Shown: piece after piece, positions 16,855 to 25,442 of the stretch
Layout of the letters: the number at the start of each line of letters is the position of its first letter
Numbering within the stretch: position 1 is the first letter of the stretch
Origin: Sphingomonas sp. BGYR3
Lineage (GTDB): Bacteria > Pseudomonadota > Alphaproteobacteria > Sphingomonadales > Sphingomonadaceae
NCBI RefSeq assembly: GCF_025153455.1
Contig: NZ_JANZNT010000001.1
Coordinates: 930,001-994,000, forward strand
Direction: 5' to 3'
Length of the DNA: 64,000 nucleotides
Made by a program: the position numbers and the translations under genes
Notes under the pieces: model-generated
Database searches by the model: none
Told to the model about the DNA's origin: nothing
What the model saw: the letters and a program-made list of their open reading frames with translations, nothing else

Positions 16855-19800
16855 TTCAGTGATCCTTCCCCAACCCCATCCAGCCACGCCGTGATCTTCG
16901 CTGCAAATTCGCTCTCGATCGTCCACACATCGGTGAACTCGGCGAACGCCCAGCGGCCCATCGTGCCCAGCGCATTGACGCCGGGGACCCAATAGGTCTG
17001 CATCGTCGCGGCCTTGTCCTTCGCGTCCTCCCCGCGATATCCCTTTGTCTCGATTACCAGGTTCAGCGGATCGTCCGCCCCGCGCCCGTCATCCACCCGC
17101 ACGATGAAATCGGGGCGATAGCGCCGCACTTCGCCGCCGCAGCTATACGGCACTTCGAACCCCAGATTGTGGTTCTTGACCCAGGCGAGGACGCGCGGGT
17201 GCCGGTCGAGCACGCGGCACATCTCGCCCTCCCACCCGCTGTCCAGAACGGCGTGGCTGACATGGCAGCGCTCGCCCGTCTCATACACATCGCGGCTGGT
17301 ATTGAAGCCGACATGGCGCGTGCTGCCCTCTCGGTTATAGGGATCGAGCATGGCGATCACGCGGCCACTGTCGCCCTGTGCCCGCGTGACCGCCGCCATG
17401 ATCCGATCAGCCACCCAATCGGCAATGTTGTAGTAGAGCAACTGCGCCGGCTGCGTGCCGCCCTTGGTCACCAGATGCTCGGCCATCCAGCGGCGCACGA
17501 TCGGCTTCATCTGAAGGATCAGGCCGGTGTTCGGCCGCTCGCCATCCGGGGTCATGCGCCGCCGCACAATCCATTCCGCCAGCCGCAGCTGGATCGACGC
17601 CATGCGCATGTCCGTAAGGTGATCGAGCGTCAGATTGGCTTCCTCGCCGATGATGCCCGCGTTGACCGTGGTGGTCGCACCGACGATCTCCGGCGTCAGC
17701 TCCAATGTGCTGTCGGCCGTGAACTCGGCCGTGATCCGCTCCTGCCCCAATTCGGTGCGATAACCCTCGACGCGGGGGAAGCGGATTTCCGATGCGTCGC
17801 GCTCCGGGCTGATCGCGTGGACCCGGACCATGTTCTGCGGCGGGTTGGGCGGCGCTACCACCGGTGCGGCGGTGAAATCGAACGGGATGCCCAGCACATC
17901 GGCATATTCGACGGCAAAGTGACCGTCCGCTTGCAGCTGGTAACTCTGCCGACGCAACGCGCGGCCGATCACCTGTTCGCACAACAACTGCGTGCCGAAT
18001 GCGCGCACGCCGAGCACATGGGTGACGGTGTTGGCGTCCCACCCCTCGGTCAGCATCGAAACCGAAACGACGCAGCGGATATGTTCGCCCAGCGCACCCT
18101 TGCGCCCAACGGTATTCATCACCTCGCGCAGGATCGTTGCATCGTCGATCTTCTCCGCCGCCGCACGATCGCCGGTGCGCTGGATCAGCTCGTCCTTGAA
18201 CCGGGCGATCTCCGGGGCGGCTGCTTCGCGGAACTCGGCGCTGATCGCCTCCCCGCTTTCCAACTGCATGCTGTCGATCAACAGCGTGCGCATCTTGGGC
18301 AGTGCAACGCCGTCGGGGTCGAAATTTCGGAACAGCGGGCATTTGCCCTTCATCGGCATGATGGTGCCGTTGGCGTCTTCGATTTCGTAACCGGCGATGT
18401 AATCGTGGACCAGCTTCGACGTGGCGGTGTTGTTGCACACCACGATGAACACCGGATCGACGCCAATATTCGCATCGACCCACAGCTGCCGCGTCTTTTC
18501 GTAATGCCCGTAAAGGGCGTCGATTGCGGTCAACAGCTCGTTGGGCAGCTTTTGCGGATCAAGCCCCTTTGAGCTGGCCCGCCCCTTTTTGGGCAGCTGC
18601 TTGCCGACATGGTCCCATAGGTTGCGGAACATCGGCGTGTCGCCGCCGGGCAGGTTATCCATGATCGGCACACGCGGCAGCTTGACGATGCCGCACTCGA
18701 TCGCATCCATCAGGCTGAAATCGCTCATCACCCAGCCAAAAAGCGACCCCTCGCGATAGCCGGATCCGCGCAGGAAGAATGGCGTGGCCGACAGGTCATA
18801 GACCATGCTGACGCCCAGCTCGCGCTTCACCGCCTCCAGCCCGCTGATCCACAGCCGCGCGGCCTCGTTCGCCTCCTTGGCAGCGGCCAGCTCGTCGCCC
18901 TTCAGTTCCTCGCCAGGCAGCGGCGGCCGCTCGCGATAGCAGTGATGCGCCTCGTCGTTCAGCACGACGATGTTCTTCATCCCCATCAGCTCCCCCGCAA
19001 CGCGGCGGATCATCGCGCCATCGCTCTCGGGCCGCGGATTGGTTGCGAGCGCAGCCTGCTGCACCTTGTTGAGCGGGATCTCATCCTTTTTCTTGAAGGC
19101 GTGATAGTTGGTGATCACGATCTTTGCGCGCCCCAGATCGCCGACCATATCCTCGGGCACGATTTCGCGACCCTTGTAATAGCTTTCAGGATCGTTGGGC
19201 TGCAGGACGCGCAGCCGATCCTTGATCGTGATGCCCGGCGCCACGATTAGGAAGCCGCGGCTAAACTTTTTGGCGCCGGGGTGGCGCACGGCGTTCAGCG
19301 TCTGCCAGGCGATCAACATCGCCATGACGGTCGTCTTGCCCGAACCCGTCGCCAGCTTGAGCGCAAGGCGTAGCAAATCGGGATTGGCAGCGGCATTGGC
19401 CGCCTCCAAATGCGCCCAGAAACGCCGGCCCTGCGCGGAGGATCGCGGCGCCACCTCGGTCAGCCAGATGACCGTTTCCACCGCTTCAACCTGGCAGAAA
19501 AACGGACGCTGGTGCGCGAAGTCGTGCGTTCGCCAGTGGCGCAGCAGCCGCGCGGTGGTGGGCGTTACCTGCCATTGCGTTTCAGGCAGAGCGCGCCAGC
19601 TTTCGACGGCAGATCGTATACCGTTGATCGTCTCAGTCGGGTCGTAGACGTCACCGGCAGCGTCAGCGTAGAGGTCCTCCATCGCCGCAGCCTTGCCGGT
19701 CTTTTTCTTCGGCTTGGGGATCGGCGTAGTAAGATCGCTACGGCGGCGCCCCACAACGACCGCGCCACTTGGCTGACCGCTTGAATCCAGAGCCCAGTGC

Positions 19801-19859
19801 CGTGTCGGGGCTTCATAGGGCGAGTTGAGGATCGGTGATTGAAAGAACGCGCCGCTCAA
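16848..19859 (-). CDS. Type III-like restriction endonuclease subunit (Res, DEAD/DEAH helicase plus nuclease)
   Basis: This 1003-residue protein is the probable restriction subunit. It has an SF2 helicase core with Walker A ATGSGKT at 170-176 and DEAH at 302-305 (VVLNDEAHH), the later motif VSMLTEGWD, and a C-terminal nuclease with Pro-Asp at 916-917 and ETKG at 937-940. The N-terminus (FFQSPILNSPYEAPTRHW) matches what I remember of the family named BPTD_3080 restriction endonucleases, which travel with a Mod-like methyltransferase. Translation appears to start at a TTG (19859) preceded by GGGAG at 9 bases. It is the first gene of the overlapping block, so its promoter should lie in 19860-20302. 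Confidence 0.9.
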   Translation of the reverse strand: MSGAFFQSPILNSPYEAPTRHWALDSSGQPSGAVVVGRRRSDLTTPIPKPKKKTGKAAAMEDLYADAAGDVYDPTETINGIRSAVESWRALPETQWQVTPTTARLLRHWRTHDFAHQRPFFCQVEAVETVIWLTEVAPRSSAQGRRFWAHLEAANAAANPDLLRLALKLATGSGKTTVMAMLIAWQTLNAVRHPGAKKFSRGFLIVAPGITIKDRLRVLQPNDPESYYKGREIVPEDMVGDLGRAKIVITNYHAFKKKDEIPLNKVQQAALATNPRPESDGAMIRRVAGELMGMKNIVVLNDEAHHCYRERPPLPGEELKGDELAAAKEANEAARLWISGLEAVKRELGVSMVYDLSATPFFLRGSGYREGSLFGWVMSDFSLMDAIECGIVKLPRVPIMDNLPGGDTPMFRNLWDHVGKQLPKKGRASSKGLDPQKLPNELLTAIDALYGHYEKTRQLWVDANIGVDPVFIVVCNNTATSKLVHDYIAGYEIEDANGTIMPMKGKCPLFRNFDPDGVALPKMRTLLIDSMQLESGEAISAEFREAAAPEIARFKDELIQRTGDRAAAEKIDDATILREVMNTVGRKGALGEHIRCVVSVSMLTEGWDANTVTHVLGVRAFGTQLLCEQVIGRALRRQSYQLQADGHFAVEYADVLGIPFDFTAAPVVAPPNPPQNMVRVHAISPERDASEIRFPRVEGYRTELGQERITAEFTADSTLELTPEIVGATTTVNAGIIGEEANLTLDHLTDMRMASIQLRLAEWIVRRRMTPDGERPNTGLILQMKPIVRRWMAEHLVTKGGTQPAQLLYYNIADWVADRIMAAVTRAQGDSGRVIAMLDPYNREGSTRHVGFNTSRDVYETGERCHVSHAVLDSGWEGEMCRVLDRHPRVLAWVKNHNLGFEVPYSCGGEVRRYRPDFIVRVDDGRGADDPLNLVIETKGYRGEDAKDKAATMQTYWVPGVNALGTMGRWAFAEFTDVWTIESEFAAKITAWLDGVGEGSLKC

Positions 19860-20302
19860 ATTACTATGCTCCCGCCCGAAAAATTACCGATCAACGTGCG
19901 TGTCTTGCAAAATATTATTGGCCTATCGCATCTCAGAAATCCAGAAAATGCCGCAAAGATCAACCTGAGATCATGAGAATTCAATGTGTCATTTTAGATA
20001 TTTGATCATTTCAGCACAATCTTTTTGCGGTTTTTAATGATTGCGCTTACCAAGCCATCTTTCGTTCAATTTTCTTATAAGATCACCCATCCACATCCGG
20101 ATTTTCACTGCCCAACGCTGCTCCAATCCGCATTGAGATGAATGGCGAGCCGTTGTCAAATCAAGCACTTTCATCGGATCTGGAGTAACTGCCGCTTGGC
20201 AGCTTGCGAATTCGGCCGAAAAATGATTTCACTGGTTTATGTCCATGCATCGTAGCTTGTGTCTCAGATGACACAGGCATGTGTTTGTCATAAAGCAATG
20301 TT
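19860..20302. other. AT-rich divergent intergenic region
   Basis: This 443-bp stretch separates the leftward restriction operon from the rightward DUF3883 gene and must hold promoters for both. It is richer in A+T than the genes on either side and contains no credible open frame. A clear short dyad lies at 20258-20275 near the DUF3883 start. I could not pick a convincing -35/-10 pair for the restriction genes. Confidence 0.5.
20258..20275. promoter_or_regulatory. Inverted repeat upstream of the DUF3883 gene, possible operator
   Basis: TGTGTC (20258-20263) and GACACA (20270-20275) form a perfect dyad with a 6-base spacer. A related imperfect copy (TGTGTTTGTCA) follows at about 20280-20290. 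It ends 27 bases before the start codon at 20303, a position fitting a repressor site. No binding protein can be named. Confidence 0.4.
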
Positions 20303-21142
20303 ATGAGCGGCGATTGGACCGATGATCAAAACGACGCGATCGTCGCGGACTATTTCGAAATGCTCGCCGACGACGAAGCCGGTCGCCCCTACTCCAAGGC
20401 GGAACATAATCGTCGGCTTCAGTCGCAGATCGGGCGACCGCGCGGCTCGATCGAATACAAGCACCAAAACATCAGCGCGGTGCTCAAGGGACTCGGGGAA
20501 AGCTGGATTCCAGGATACAAGCCGGCTTTCAATTTCCAAAAGTCACTAGAGGATGCTGTCGCACGCTGGCTTGTAAGCCACCCGTCATGGATTACCGGCG
20601 AAAGTCGCCCTGCCCTAATGCCGATTCAATCGCGCGTGCGAAGTGTTGCGCCCCTTTGGATTGGTCCACCACCAACTCACAGCAACGTCCCGCCTCCTGT
20701 AGAGCTGGAACAGATGACCGCGATTGCCAACAAGTTTGACGTCGCAGGCCGTGATGCGCGCAACCGTGCGCTTGGTCGCGCCGGTGAGGAAAGGGTAATC
20801 GCCCATGAGCGCTTGATCCTAATGAGTGCTAACCGCTCCGACCTTGCCAAACGTGTGCGCTGGGTTTCCAATGAAGATGGCGACGGGGCCGGCTATGATG
20901 TCGAAAGCTTCGAGATCGATGGTCGCGCTCGTCTGATCGAAGTGAAGACGACCAACGGCTGGGAGCGCACGCCTTTCTACGTCAGCCGCAACGAACTGGC
21001 AGTAGCAGAGAGTAGGCGCTCCGAATGGTGCCTCGTGCGCATTTGGAATTTCGCGCGCGAACCGCGAGCCTTCGAGATACGACCGCCGTTGAGTGCGCAC
21101 GTTGCGCTAACGCCAACAAGCTTTGTGGCGAGCATGCTTTGA
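20303..21142 (+). CDS. DUF3883 domain protein (PD-(D/E)XK-like), island defence gene
   Basis: This 279-residue protein has a C-terminal DUF3883 domain of the PD-(D/E)XK nuclease superfamily: Asp199 (GAGYDVESFE), Glu213 and Lys215 (LIEVKTTNG), then FYVSRNELAVAE and WCLVRIWNF. The N-terminal 75 residues (SGDWTDDQNDAIVADYF, then NRRLQSQIGRPRGSIEYKHQNISAVL) look like the domain often attached to DUF3883 or HNH nucleases in restriction islands. It is transcribed away from the restriction operon. The start codon has no strong ribosome binding site. It is probably a further DNA-targeting effector, but its target is unknown. Confidence 0.8.
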   Translation: MSGDWTDDQNDAIVADYFEMLADDEAGRPYSKAEHNRRLQSQIGRPRGSIEYKHQNISAVLKGLGESWIPGYKPAFNFQKSLEDAVARWLVSHPSWITGESRPALMPIQSRVRSVAPLWIGPPPTHSNVPPPVELEQMTAIANKFDVAGRDARNRALGRAGEERVIAHERLILMSANRSDLAKRVRWVSNEDGDGAGYDVESFEIDGRARLIEVKTTNGWERTPFYVSRNELAVAESRRSEWCLVRIWNFAREPRAFEIRPPLSAHVALTPTSFVASML

Positions 21143-21228
21143 GGCATCACTAACACGATATTGTCAGCATAGCCGATCTGGAAAGTTAGCGAGGTTGGGA
21201 CTAGTCGCAGGGCGGCCAAGAACCGCAC

Positions 21229-21416
21229 TCACCAAACGTTTCTATATTTCAAAGGGTTGGCAAACAAATAACGGTGCTCTTCAGCCCACAGAAACTCGAC
21301 CGATCCGTTGCCGATCTCCTGCAAACGCGCATCGATGTTGCGCTTCTCCAAGCTGTCGCGATTATCGGTCCGGTTTCGCCCTTATACTCGACGATGAGCA
21401 TGCCGCAGCTGCCAGG
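21229..21416 (-). pseudogene. Possible remnant of a nuclease C-terminus
   Basis: On the minus strand one frame reads GMLIVEYKGE (from 21404) and another, from about 21360 to the TGA at 21229, reads DSLEKRNI, then FLWAEEHRYLF. Together they resemble the VEYKG ... EKR pattern at the C-terminus of restriction or helicase-nuclease proteins, split by a frameshift. It is bounded by a stop codon at 21417-21419. I see no intact gene anywhere in 21143-21514. This is a low-certainty reading of decayed sequence. Confidence 0.4.
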
Positions 21417-21430
21417 CTAACCGCCACGCG

Positions 21431-21465
21431 CTGTCTATTTCCTGTATATTTTTCTGTATATTTTT
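21431..21465 (+). repeat. Tandem 12-bp repeats near right end, putative integrase arm sites
   Basis: Two identical 12-bp units (21442-21453 and 21454-21465) match the units at 85-108, and a degenerate third copy begins at 21431. They lie 56 bp inside the right attachment repeat, mirroring the distance at the left end and keeping the same orientation. Integrase arm-site binding is inferred. Confidence 0.6.
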
Positions 21466-21514
21466 GTGTGCGATTTTCGCATCAAGTAACTGAATTCCCT
21501 AGATTCTTATAATT

Positions 21515-21591
<77 letters not shown>

Positions 21592-21645
21592 ACCGGATGG
21601 GCGGCATAGCGGCGAAATCGCGGCGGCGCCATCCCCAATCCCGTC

Positions 21646-21721
21646 TGGTGGGCCCGGCAGGATTCGAACCCGCGACCTAGCCGTTATGAGCGGCCAGCTC
21701 TAACCGCTGAGCTACAGGCCC
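21646..21721 (-). tRNA. tRNA-Ile (CAT anticodon, lysidine type)
   Basis: A complete tRNA is encoded on the minus strand with a GGGCCTG/CGGGCCC acceptor stem and an encoded CCA. The anticodon stem GGCCG/CGGCT closes the loop CTCATAA, giving anticodon CAT. The loop and overall layout match the E. coli minor isoleucine tRNA rather than a methionine tRNA, so the C34 is expected to be modified to lysidine by TilS. Confidence 0.88.
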
Positions 21722-21775
21722 ATCAGACGTGGCGGGGGCCTAGCGGAAACGCAGCGGGCCGGGCAAGCCCCGCGT

Positions 21776-22807
21776 TCAGCGCATCGCATCCATCGTCGCG
21801 ATCAGCTCCGCCTCGCCGATGGGCGCAACGCCCAGCCGCTCAAGTAGGTCGAACATCGCCGCCCACCATGCGTGAAAGGCGGCAAGGTCGGCGGCATCGC
21901 GGACATAGGGGGTATGCCCCGGCACCAGCGATGGCGAGTGGAATGAAAAATTGAGCAGCCGCACGCCGTGATCCACCGCCACCCGCACCGCCTCCAGCGC
22001 ATCGGCAATCGGCATATCTTCCGGCGTCAGGGCAATCCGGCGCAGTAGCCCCGCCCGCGCCAGCACGCCGCGCGCCAGCGGCACCCGTGCCAGCACCCGC
22101 TGCAACCGGCGGCCCCGCGCGCCCAAGCCACCGACAAACACCGTGGTCAGCGGCAGTTCGATCAGGCCCGGCGCGCCGGTGCGGAACGGATGGTTGGAAA
22201 TGGCACGAAAATCCGGCCCGCCCTCGCCCGAATAATCATAGCGCGAGCGCATCGAGCTATCGATGCGATAGCCGGCGGCGGCAATCAGCGGCAGCGTATC
22301 CGACCCCAGCCCATAGCGCCCGGCCCGGAACACGTGCGGGCGGTGGCCGAATGCGGCATGGATACGGTCGGTCAGCGCCGCGATCTTTGCCGCCTGAAGC
22401 GCGGGGGGCAGATTGCCCAGAAAGCTGTTGCGGGCGCTGACCGCCTCGTCAAAGGGCGGGTTAACCCAGGGGTGAAGCTGTGCCCCGATCGCGGATCGTC
22501 CATCGGCAATCACGCTGCTCAGAATGTCGACCGCGCGGGGATCGTCGGCAACCGGATGGTCGATCAGATAGGTGACGGGCACGCCGCGATCGGCAAACCG
22601 GCGATGCGCATCGGGCAGCCCGGCGATCGCCCCGACCGACCGGTTGGCACTGGACAGCGGCGCGCCCCAATCAAACTCCTCCTCGGTATCGACGAACAGG
22701 GCAAAGCGCGTGCCGAATGCGCGGGGCAGCCGCAACAGCGCCGCCCGGTCCGGCGCGGACGGGCGATAGGGTTCGGGTTGATCGACCGGGGGTGGAGGAC
22801 CGTCCAC
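21776..22807 (-). CDS. Polysaccharide deacetylase family protein
   Basis: This 343-residue protein has the look of a carbohydrate-esterase-4/WalW-like deacetylase. Visible elements are FALFVDTEEEFDWG with the metal-binding acidic pair, TYLIDHPVADDP, QLHPWVNPPFDE with the conserved His, VFRAGRYGLGSDTLPLIAAAGYRIDSS, and LNFSFHSPSLVPGHTPYV near the end. It probably removes acetyl groups from a cell-surface glycan. No signal peptide is visible, so action is likely cytoplasmic or through an undefined route. It starts 2 bases after the stop of the kinase-like gene upstream, so the two form an operon. Confidence 0.82.
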   Translation of the reverse strand: MDGPPPPVDQPEPYRPSAPDRAALLRLPRAFGTRFALFVDTEEEFDWGAPLSSANRSVGAIAGLPDAHRRFADRGVPVTYLIDHPVADDPRAVDILSSVIADGRSAIGAQLHPWVNPPFDEAVSARNSFLGNLPPALQAAKIAALTDRIHAAFGHRPHVFRAGRYGLGSDTLPLIAAAGYRIDSSMRSRYDYSGEGGPDFRAISNHPFRTGAPGLIELPLTTVFVGGLGARGRRLQRVLARVPLARGVLARAGLLRRIALTPEDMPIADALEAVRVAVDHGVRLLNFSFHSPSLVPGHTPYVRDAADLAAFHAWWAAMFDLLERLGVAPIGEAELIATMDAMR

Positions 22808-22809
22808 CG

Positions 22810-24681
22810 TCAGGGATGCGCCGTCCGCTCCATCCCCGGATCATCCGCCGCAGGCAGGCCGAGTGTCAAGCTGTCGGCATCGATAACCAGCGCGCCGCCC
22901 AGTTCACCGGACAGGCGGGAGACGAGCCGCAGGGTAAAGCGCGTGCCCAGCGGGGTCAGGTCGTCCGCGCCATCGGCCTCTGCCGCCGCCAGCGCCTCCG
23001 GCTCCACGGCCAGGGCGGCAGGGCGGGTAAAGCGGAGCGCAATGCGGCCCGTCGCCACCGCGATCTGATCGATGCGGATCACCTCGCCGGGGCCGCCATG
23101 CGCGACCAGCGTCGCGGCCAGCCGGGCAAGCAGCCGTTCAACCGCGCGGCGATCAGCATCGACAAGACCGTCCATCCCGCCCAGCTCGATCCGCGTCCCG
23201 CGCAAATCGGCCAGCGGGGCCAGATCGGCGGCAATACCCTGCAACATCGGACCAAGCGCGACCGCGCCGGGATAAAGTTGCAGCGCCTGTCCCTCGATCC
23301 GGGCAGACAGGTCCAGATCGTCGATGATGCCGATCAGTTCGCGGGCCTGTTGCCGGATTTCCCCTGCCCGTTCGCGATAGACGGGCGGCACGGGGCCAAG
23401 CATCTCGCTTTCGATCAATTCGGCAAAGCCGGTGATCGCCCCCGCCGGCGTGCGCAGTTCATGGACCAGTTCGCGCAGCATCTCGACATCCGCCGGCGAC
23501 ATCGGGGCATCGGCGGGCTCTGCCCGCTCATCCGCCCGCGGCCGCCGCGCGCCGCCCGCAAAGCCGGTGAATCGGCCCGCGACGGGATCGAAAATCGGCA
23601 TGGCCGATACCAGCCAGTGCCCGGCGGCATCGCTGGACCCGGCAACGAACAGGCGGCTGTTGCGAAAGCTGGACCGTTTGCGCCATGCACCGGCGGCGCT
23701 GGCGTCGAACCCGGTATCGCCCGATCCGCCCACCTGACTGAGCGACAGGCCGATCAGCGGCGCGCGATTGACACCTTCCACCACCCGGATCACGCCATTG
23801 GCATCGGTTTCGAACCGGAAACCCGATGGCACGGGCGCGCCATGGCTGATGCCCGGTTCCGGTTCGGACGGTGCCTGACGCCGCTGATGCGCGTCGATCA
23901 GGGCGACGACATCGGCAATGCGGAACGGGCCGTCCGGGGCGGCAATGGGCGGGGTCGGTGCAGGATCGGCGGCCGGCGCGAACCAGTCCGCAATCGGCGT
24001 CGGCTGCGGATCGGCGGATGCGCCCTGTTCCCGGGCGCGCCGCATCGCTTCCGCTACGACGGGGATACCCATCGCGACGCTGGCCAGCGACTGGAACGGC
24101 GTCGCGGGCGCACCGGCCACAGGTGCAGGTGTGGCAGGCGGCTCGGCCTCGGCTTCCACCGGCGTTGGGGCGGTTTCGATCTCGGTCAGCGGTGTGACCG
24201 GCGTCTCGACAAGCTCGGCATTCATCGCCGCTTCGCGCAGATCGGCCGGGCGGCGGTCATCCAGTACGAAATCGGCCGGGCCAAAGGCGGCAAGCGCACG
24301 CTGGACAGCGGCGGACAGGTCGCGGCGGTGCCGCAGCACGGCCCGGCCCGAACCGCCCAGCATCGGCAACAGATCGGTCCATTCCGCATCGGTCAACTGG
24401 GCCGCACGCAGCACGGGCAGCGCAACCGCCGGATCGTCGCTGCACAGCAGCCGGACCAGACCCGCAGGCGGCCGGGCATGGGAAAGGCCGCTGGCACTGG
24501 CCACACGGACGCCCAGCGGCACCTGATCCCGGATGGTGGACAGGCGGTCCAGCACGGCCGCATCGGCGGGCGCGCGCCCGCGACCGATCAGGTCAACGAG
24601 CTGACGCCATGCCGCCGATCGCGCCGTGGGCGTCGACCAGTCTGCGGCAAGCACCGTCGTCAGCGTATCGTCAAAGCGCAA
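22810..24681 (-). CDS. Histidine-kinase-like protein with degenerate ATPase domain
   Basis: This 623-residue protein has a PAS-like region (about residues 255-385) followed by a dimerisation/phosphoacceptor domain with an intact H-box, His407 in VHELRTP. The C-terminal part that should be the HATPase domain lacks the N-box asparagine and the G1 and G2 glycine motifs (it reads LARLAATLVAHGG where an N-box is expected), so autophosphorylation looks unlikely. It may receive phosphate from another kinase or act as a scaffold. The first 200 residues are alanine-rich helices of no known family. Translation seems to start at a TTG. It is co-transcribed with the deacetylase gene. Compare the gene at 53882, which has the reverse defect. 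Confidence 0.75.
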   Translation of the reverse strand: MRFDDTLTTVLAADWSTPTARSAAWRQLVDLIGRGRAPADAAVLDRLSTIRDQVPLGVRVASASGLSHARPPAGLVRLLCSDDPAVALPVLRAAQLTDAEWTDLLPMLGGSGRAVLRHRRDLSAAVQRALAAFGPADFVLDDRRPADLREAAMNAELVETPVTPLTEIETAPTPVEAEAEPPATPAPVAGAPATPFQSLASVAMGIPVVAEAMRRAREQGASADPQPTPIADWFAPAADPAPTPPIAAPDGPFRIADVVALIDAHQRRQAPSEPEPGISHGAPVPSGFRFETDANGVIRVVEGVNRAPLIGLSLSQVGGSGDTGFDASAAGAWRKRSSFRNSRLFVAGSSDAAGHWLVSAMPIFDPVAGRFTGFAGGARRPRADERAEPADAPMSPADVEMLRELVHELRTPAGAITGFAELIESEMLGPVPPVYRERAGEIRQQARELIGIIDDLDLSARIEGQALQLYPGAVALGPMLQGIAADLAPLADLRGTRIELGGMDGLVDADRRAVERLLARLAATLVAHGGPGEVIRIDQIAVATGRIALRFTRPAALAVEPEALAAAEADGADDLTPLGTRFTLRLVSRLSGELGGALVIDADSLTLGLPAADDPGMERTAHP

Positions 24682-24865
24682 GATGCCACCCGAATGGTCA
24701 CGCCGGCCAATCCCGACGGCAAGATTTCCTTAACTGGTTCCGCCATCCCCACAAGGCGGTGTTTTTGGCACGTCGCATAGTGGGACAATTGCGTTGCGGC
24801 GTAATTATCTTATGCTGCGGATGGGGCGTGCGACAGAATCGCTGCCCTTCAATGGAGTATTGCGA

Positions 24866-25324
24866 ATGGCGTTCGACCGGATCGACCGGCAGATCATGGC
24901 GTTGCTGCAGGAACAGGGCCGAATGACCAATGTCGAACTGGCCGAACGGGTCGGGCTGACGGCACCGCCCTGCCTGCGCCGCGTGCGCGCGCTGGAGGAA
25001 GCGGGCGTCATCCGGGGCTATCATGCCGAACTGGATCCGGTGGCACTTGGTCATCCGATCACCGTGTTCGCACTGGTCAGCCTGCGCAGCCAGGCCGAAT
25101 CCGATCTGGCCGCGTTCGAACAGCATATCGCCGCCATTCCCGAAGTGCGCGAATGCCATATGCTGAATGGCGAAATCGACTTCATCCTGAAAATCGTGGC
25201 GACGGACCTGAAGGGGTTTCAGGAATTGCTGACCACCCGGCTGACGACCGCGCCCAATGTGACCAGCGTCAAGACGTCGCTGACCATCCGCACGTCCAAG
25301 CATCTGCCCGGCATTCCGGTCTAG
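24866..25324 (+). CDS. Lrp/AsnC family transcriptional regulator
   Basis: This 152-residue protein has the standard Lrp layout: an N-terminal winged HTH (DRIDRQIMALLQEQGRMTNVELAERVGL, then PCLRRVRALEEAGVI) and a C-terminal RAM ligand-binding domain with GEIDFILKIVATDL. Such regulators sense amino acids and form octamers on DNA. The ATG at 24866 has GGAG 8 bases upstream; a longer in-frame reading from 24794 lacks similarity to the family. It is a single gene, divergent from the kinase-like gene. Targets cannot be told from the window. Confidence 0.92.
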   Translation: MAFDRIDRQIMALLQEQGRMTNVELAERVGLTAPPCLRRVRALEEAGVIRGYHAELDPVALGHPITVFALVSLRSQAESDLAAFEQHIAAIPEVRECHMLNGEIDFILKIVATDLKGFQELLTTRLTTAPNVTSVKTSLTIRTSKHLPGIPV

Positions 25325-25333
25325 CCATTCCGC

Positions 25334-25363
25334 GTCCGGCCTATGGCCGGGCGGACGGCTTTT
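25334..25363 (+). terminator. Intrinsic terminator of the Lrp-family gene
   Basis: A GC-rich hairpin (25334-25359, with CGTCCG and CGGACG arms plus an inner GCC/GGC pair and a bulge) is followed by TTTT, starting 10 bases after the stop codon. Confidence 0.6.
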
Positions 25364-25384
25364 CGCGACGAGCCCCTCTGAAAC

Positions 25385-25425
25385 AGCAAGGGCCGGACAG
25401 CGGTGTGTCGCTGCCCGGCCCTGCT
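25385..25425 (-). terminator. Hairpin downstream of the TPR gene
   Basis: AGCAAGGGCCGG and CCGGCCCTGCT arms (one bulged base) with an inner AGCG/CGCT pair form a strong hairpin 18 bases beyond the stop of the leftward TPR gene. Together with the neighbouring hairpin it separates convergent genes. Confidence 0.55.
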
Positions 25426-25442
25426 CTTCATCCGGACGTCGA

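Noticed and set aside
5633..19859. Assignment of the island block to DISARM or BREX
   Set aside because: The defining genes (drmA/drmB, or pglZ and brxC-like) are absent. The methyltransferase and Res resemble a type III-like pair instead.
22717..24780. A 687-residue plus-strand open frame over the kinase-like gene
   Set aside because: It is an antisense shadow of the H-box protein; composition is skewed to Arg/Gly and no family is recognised.
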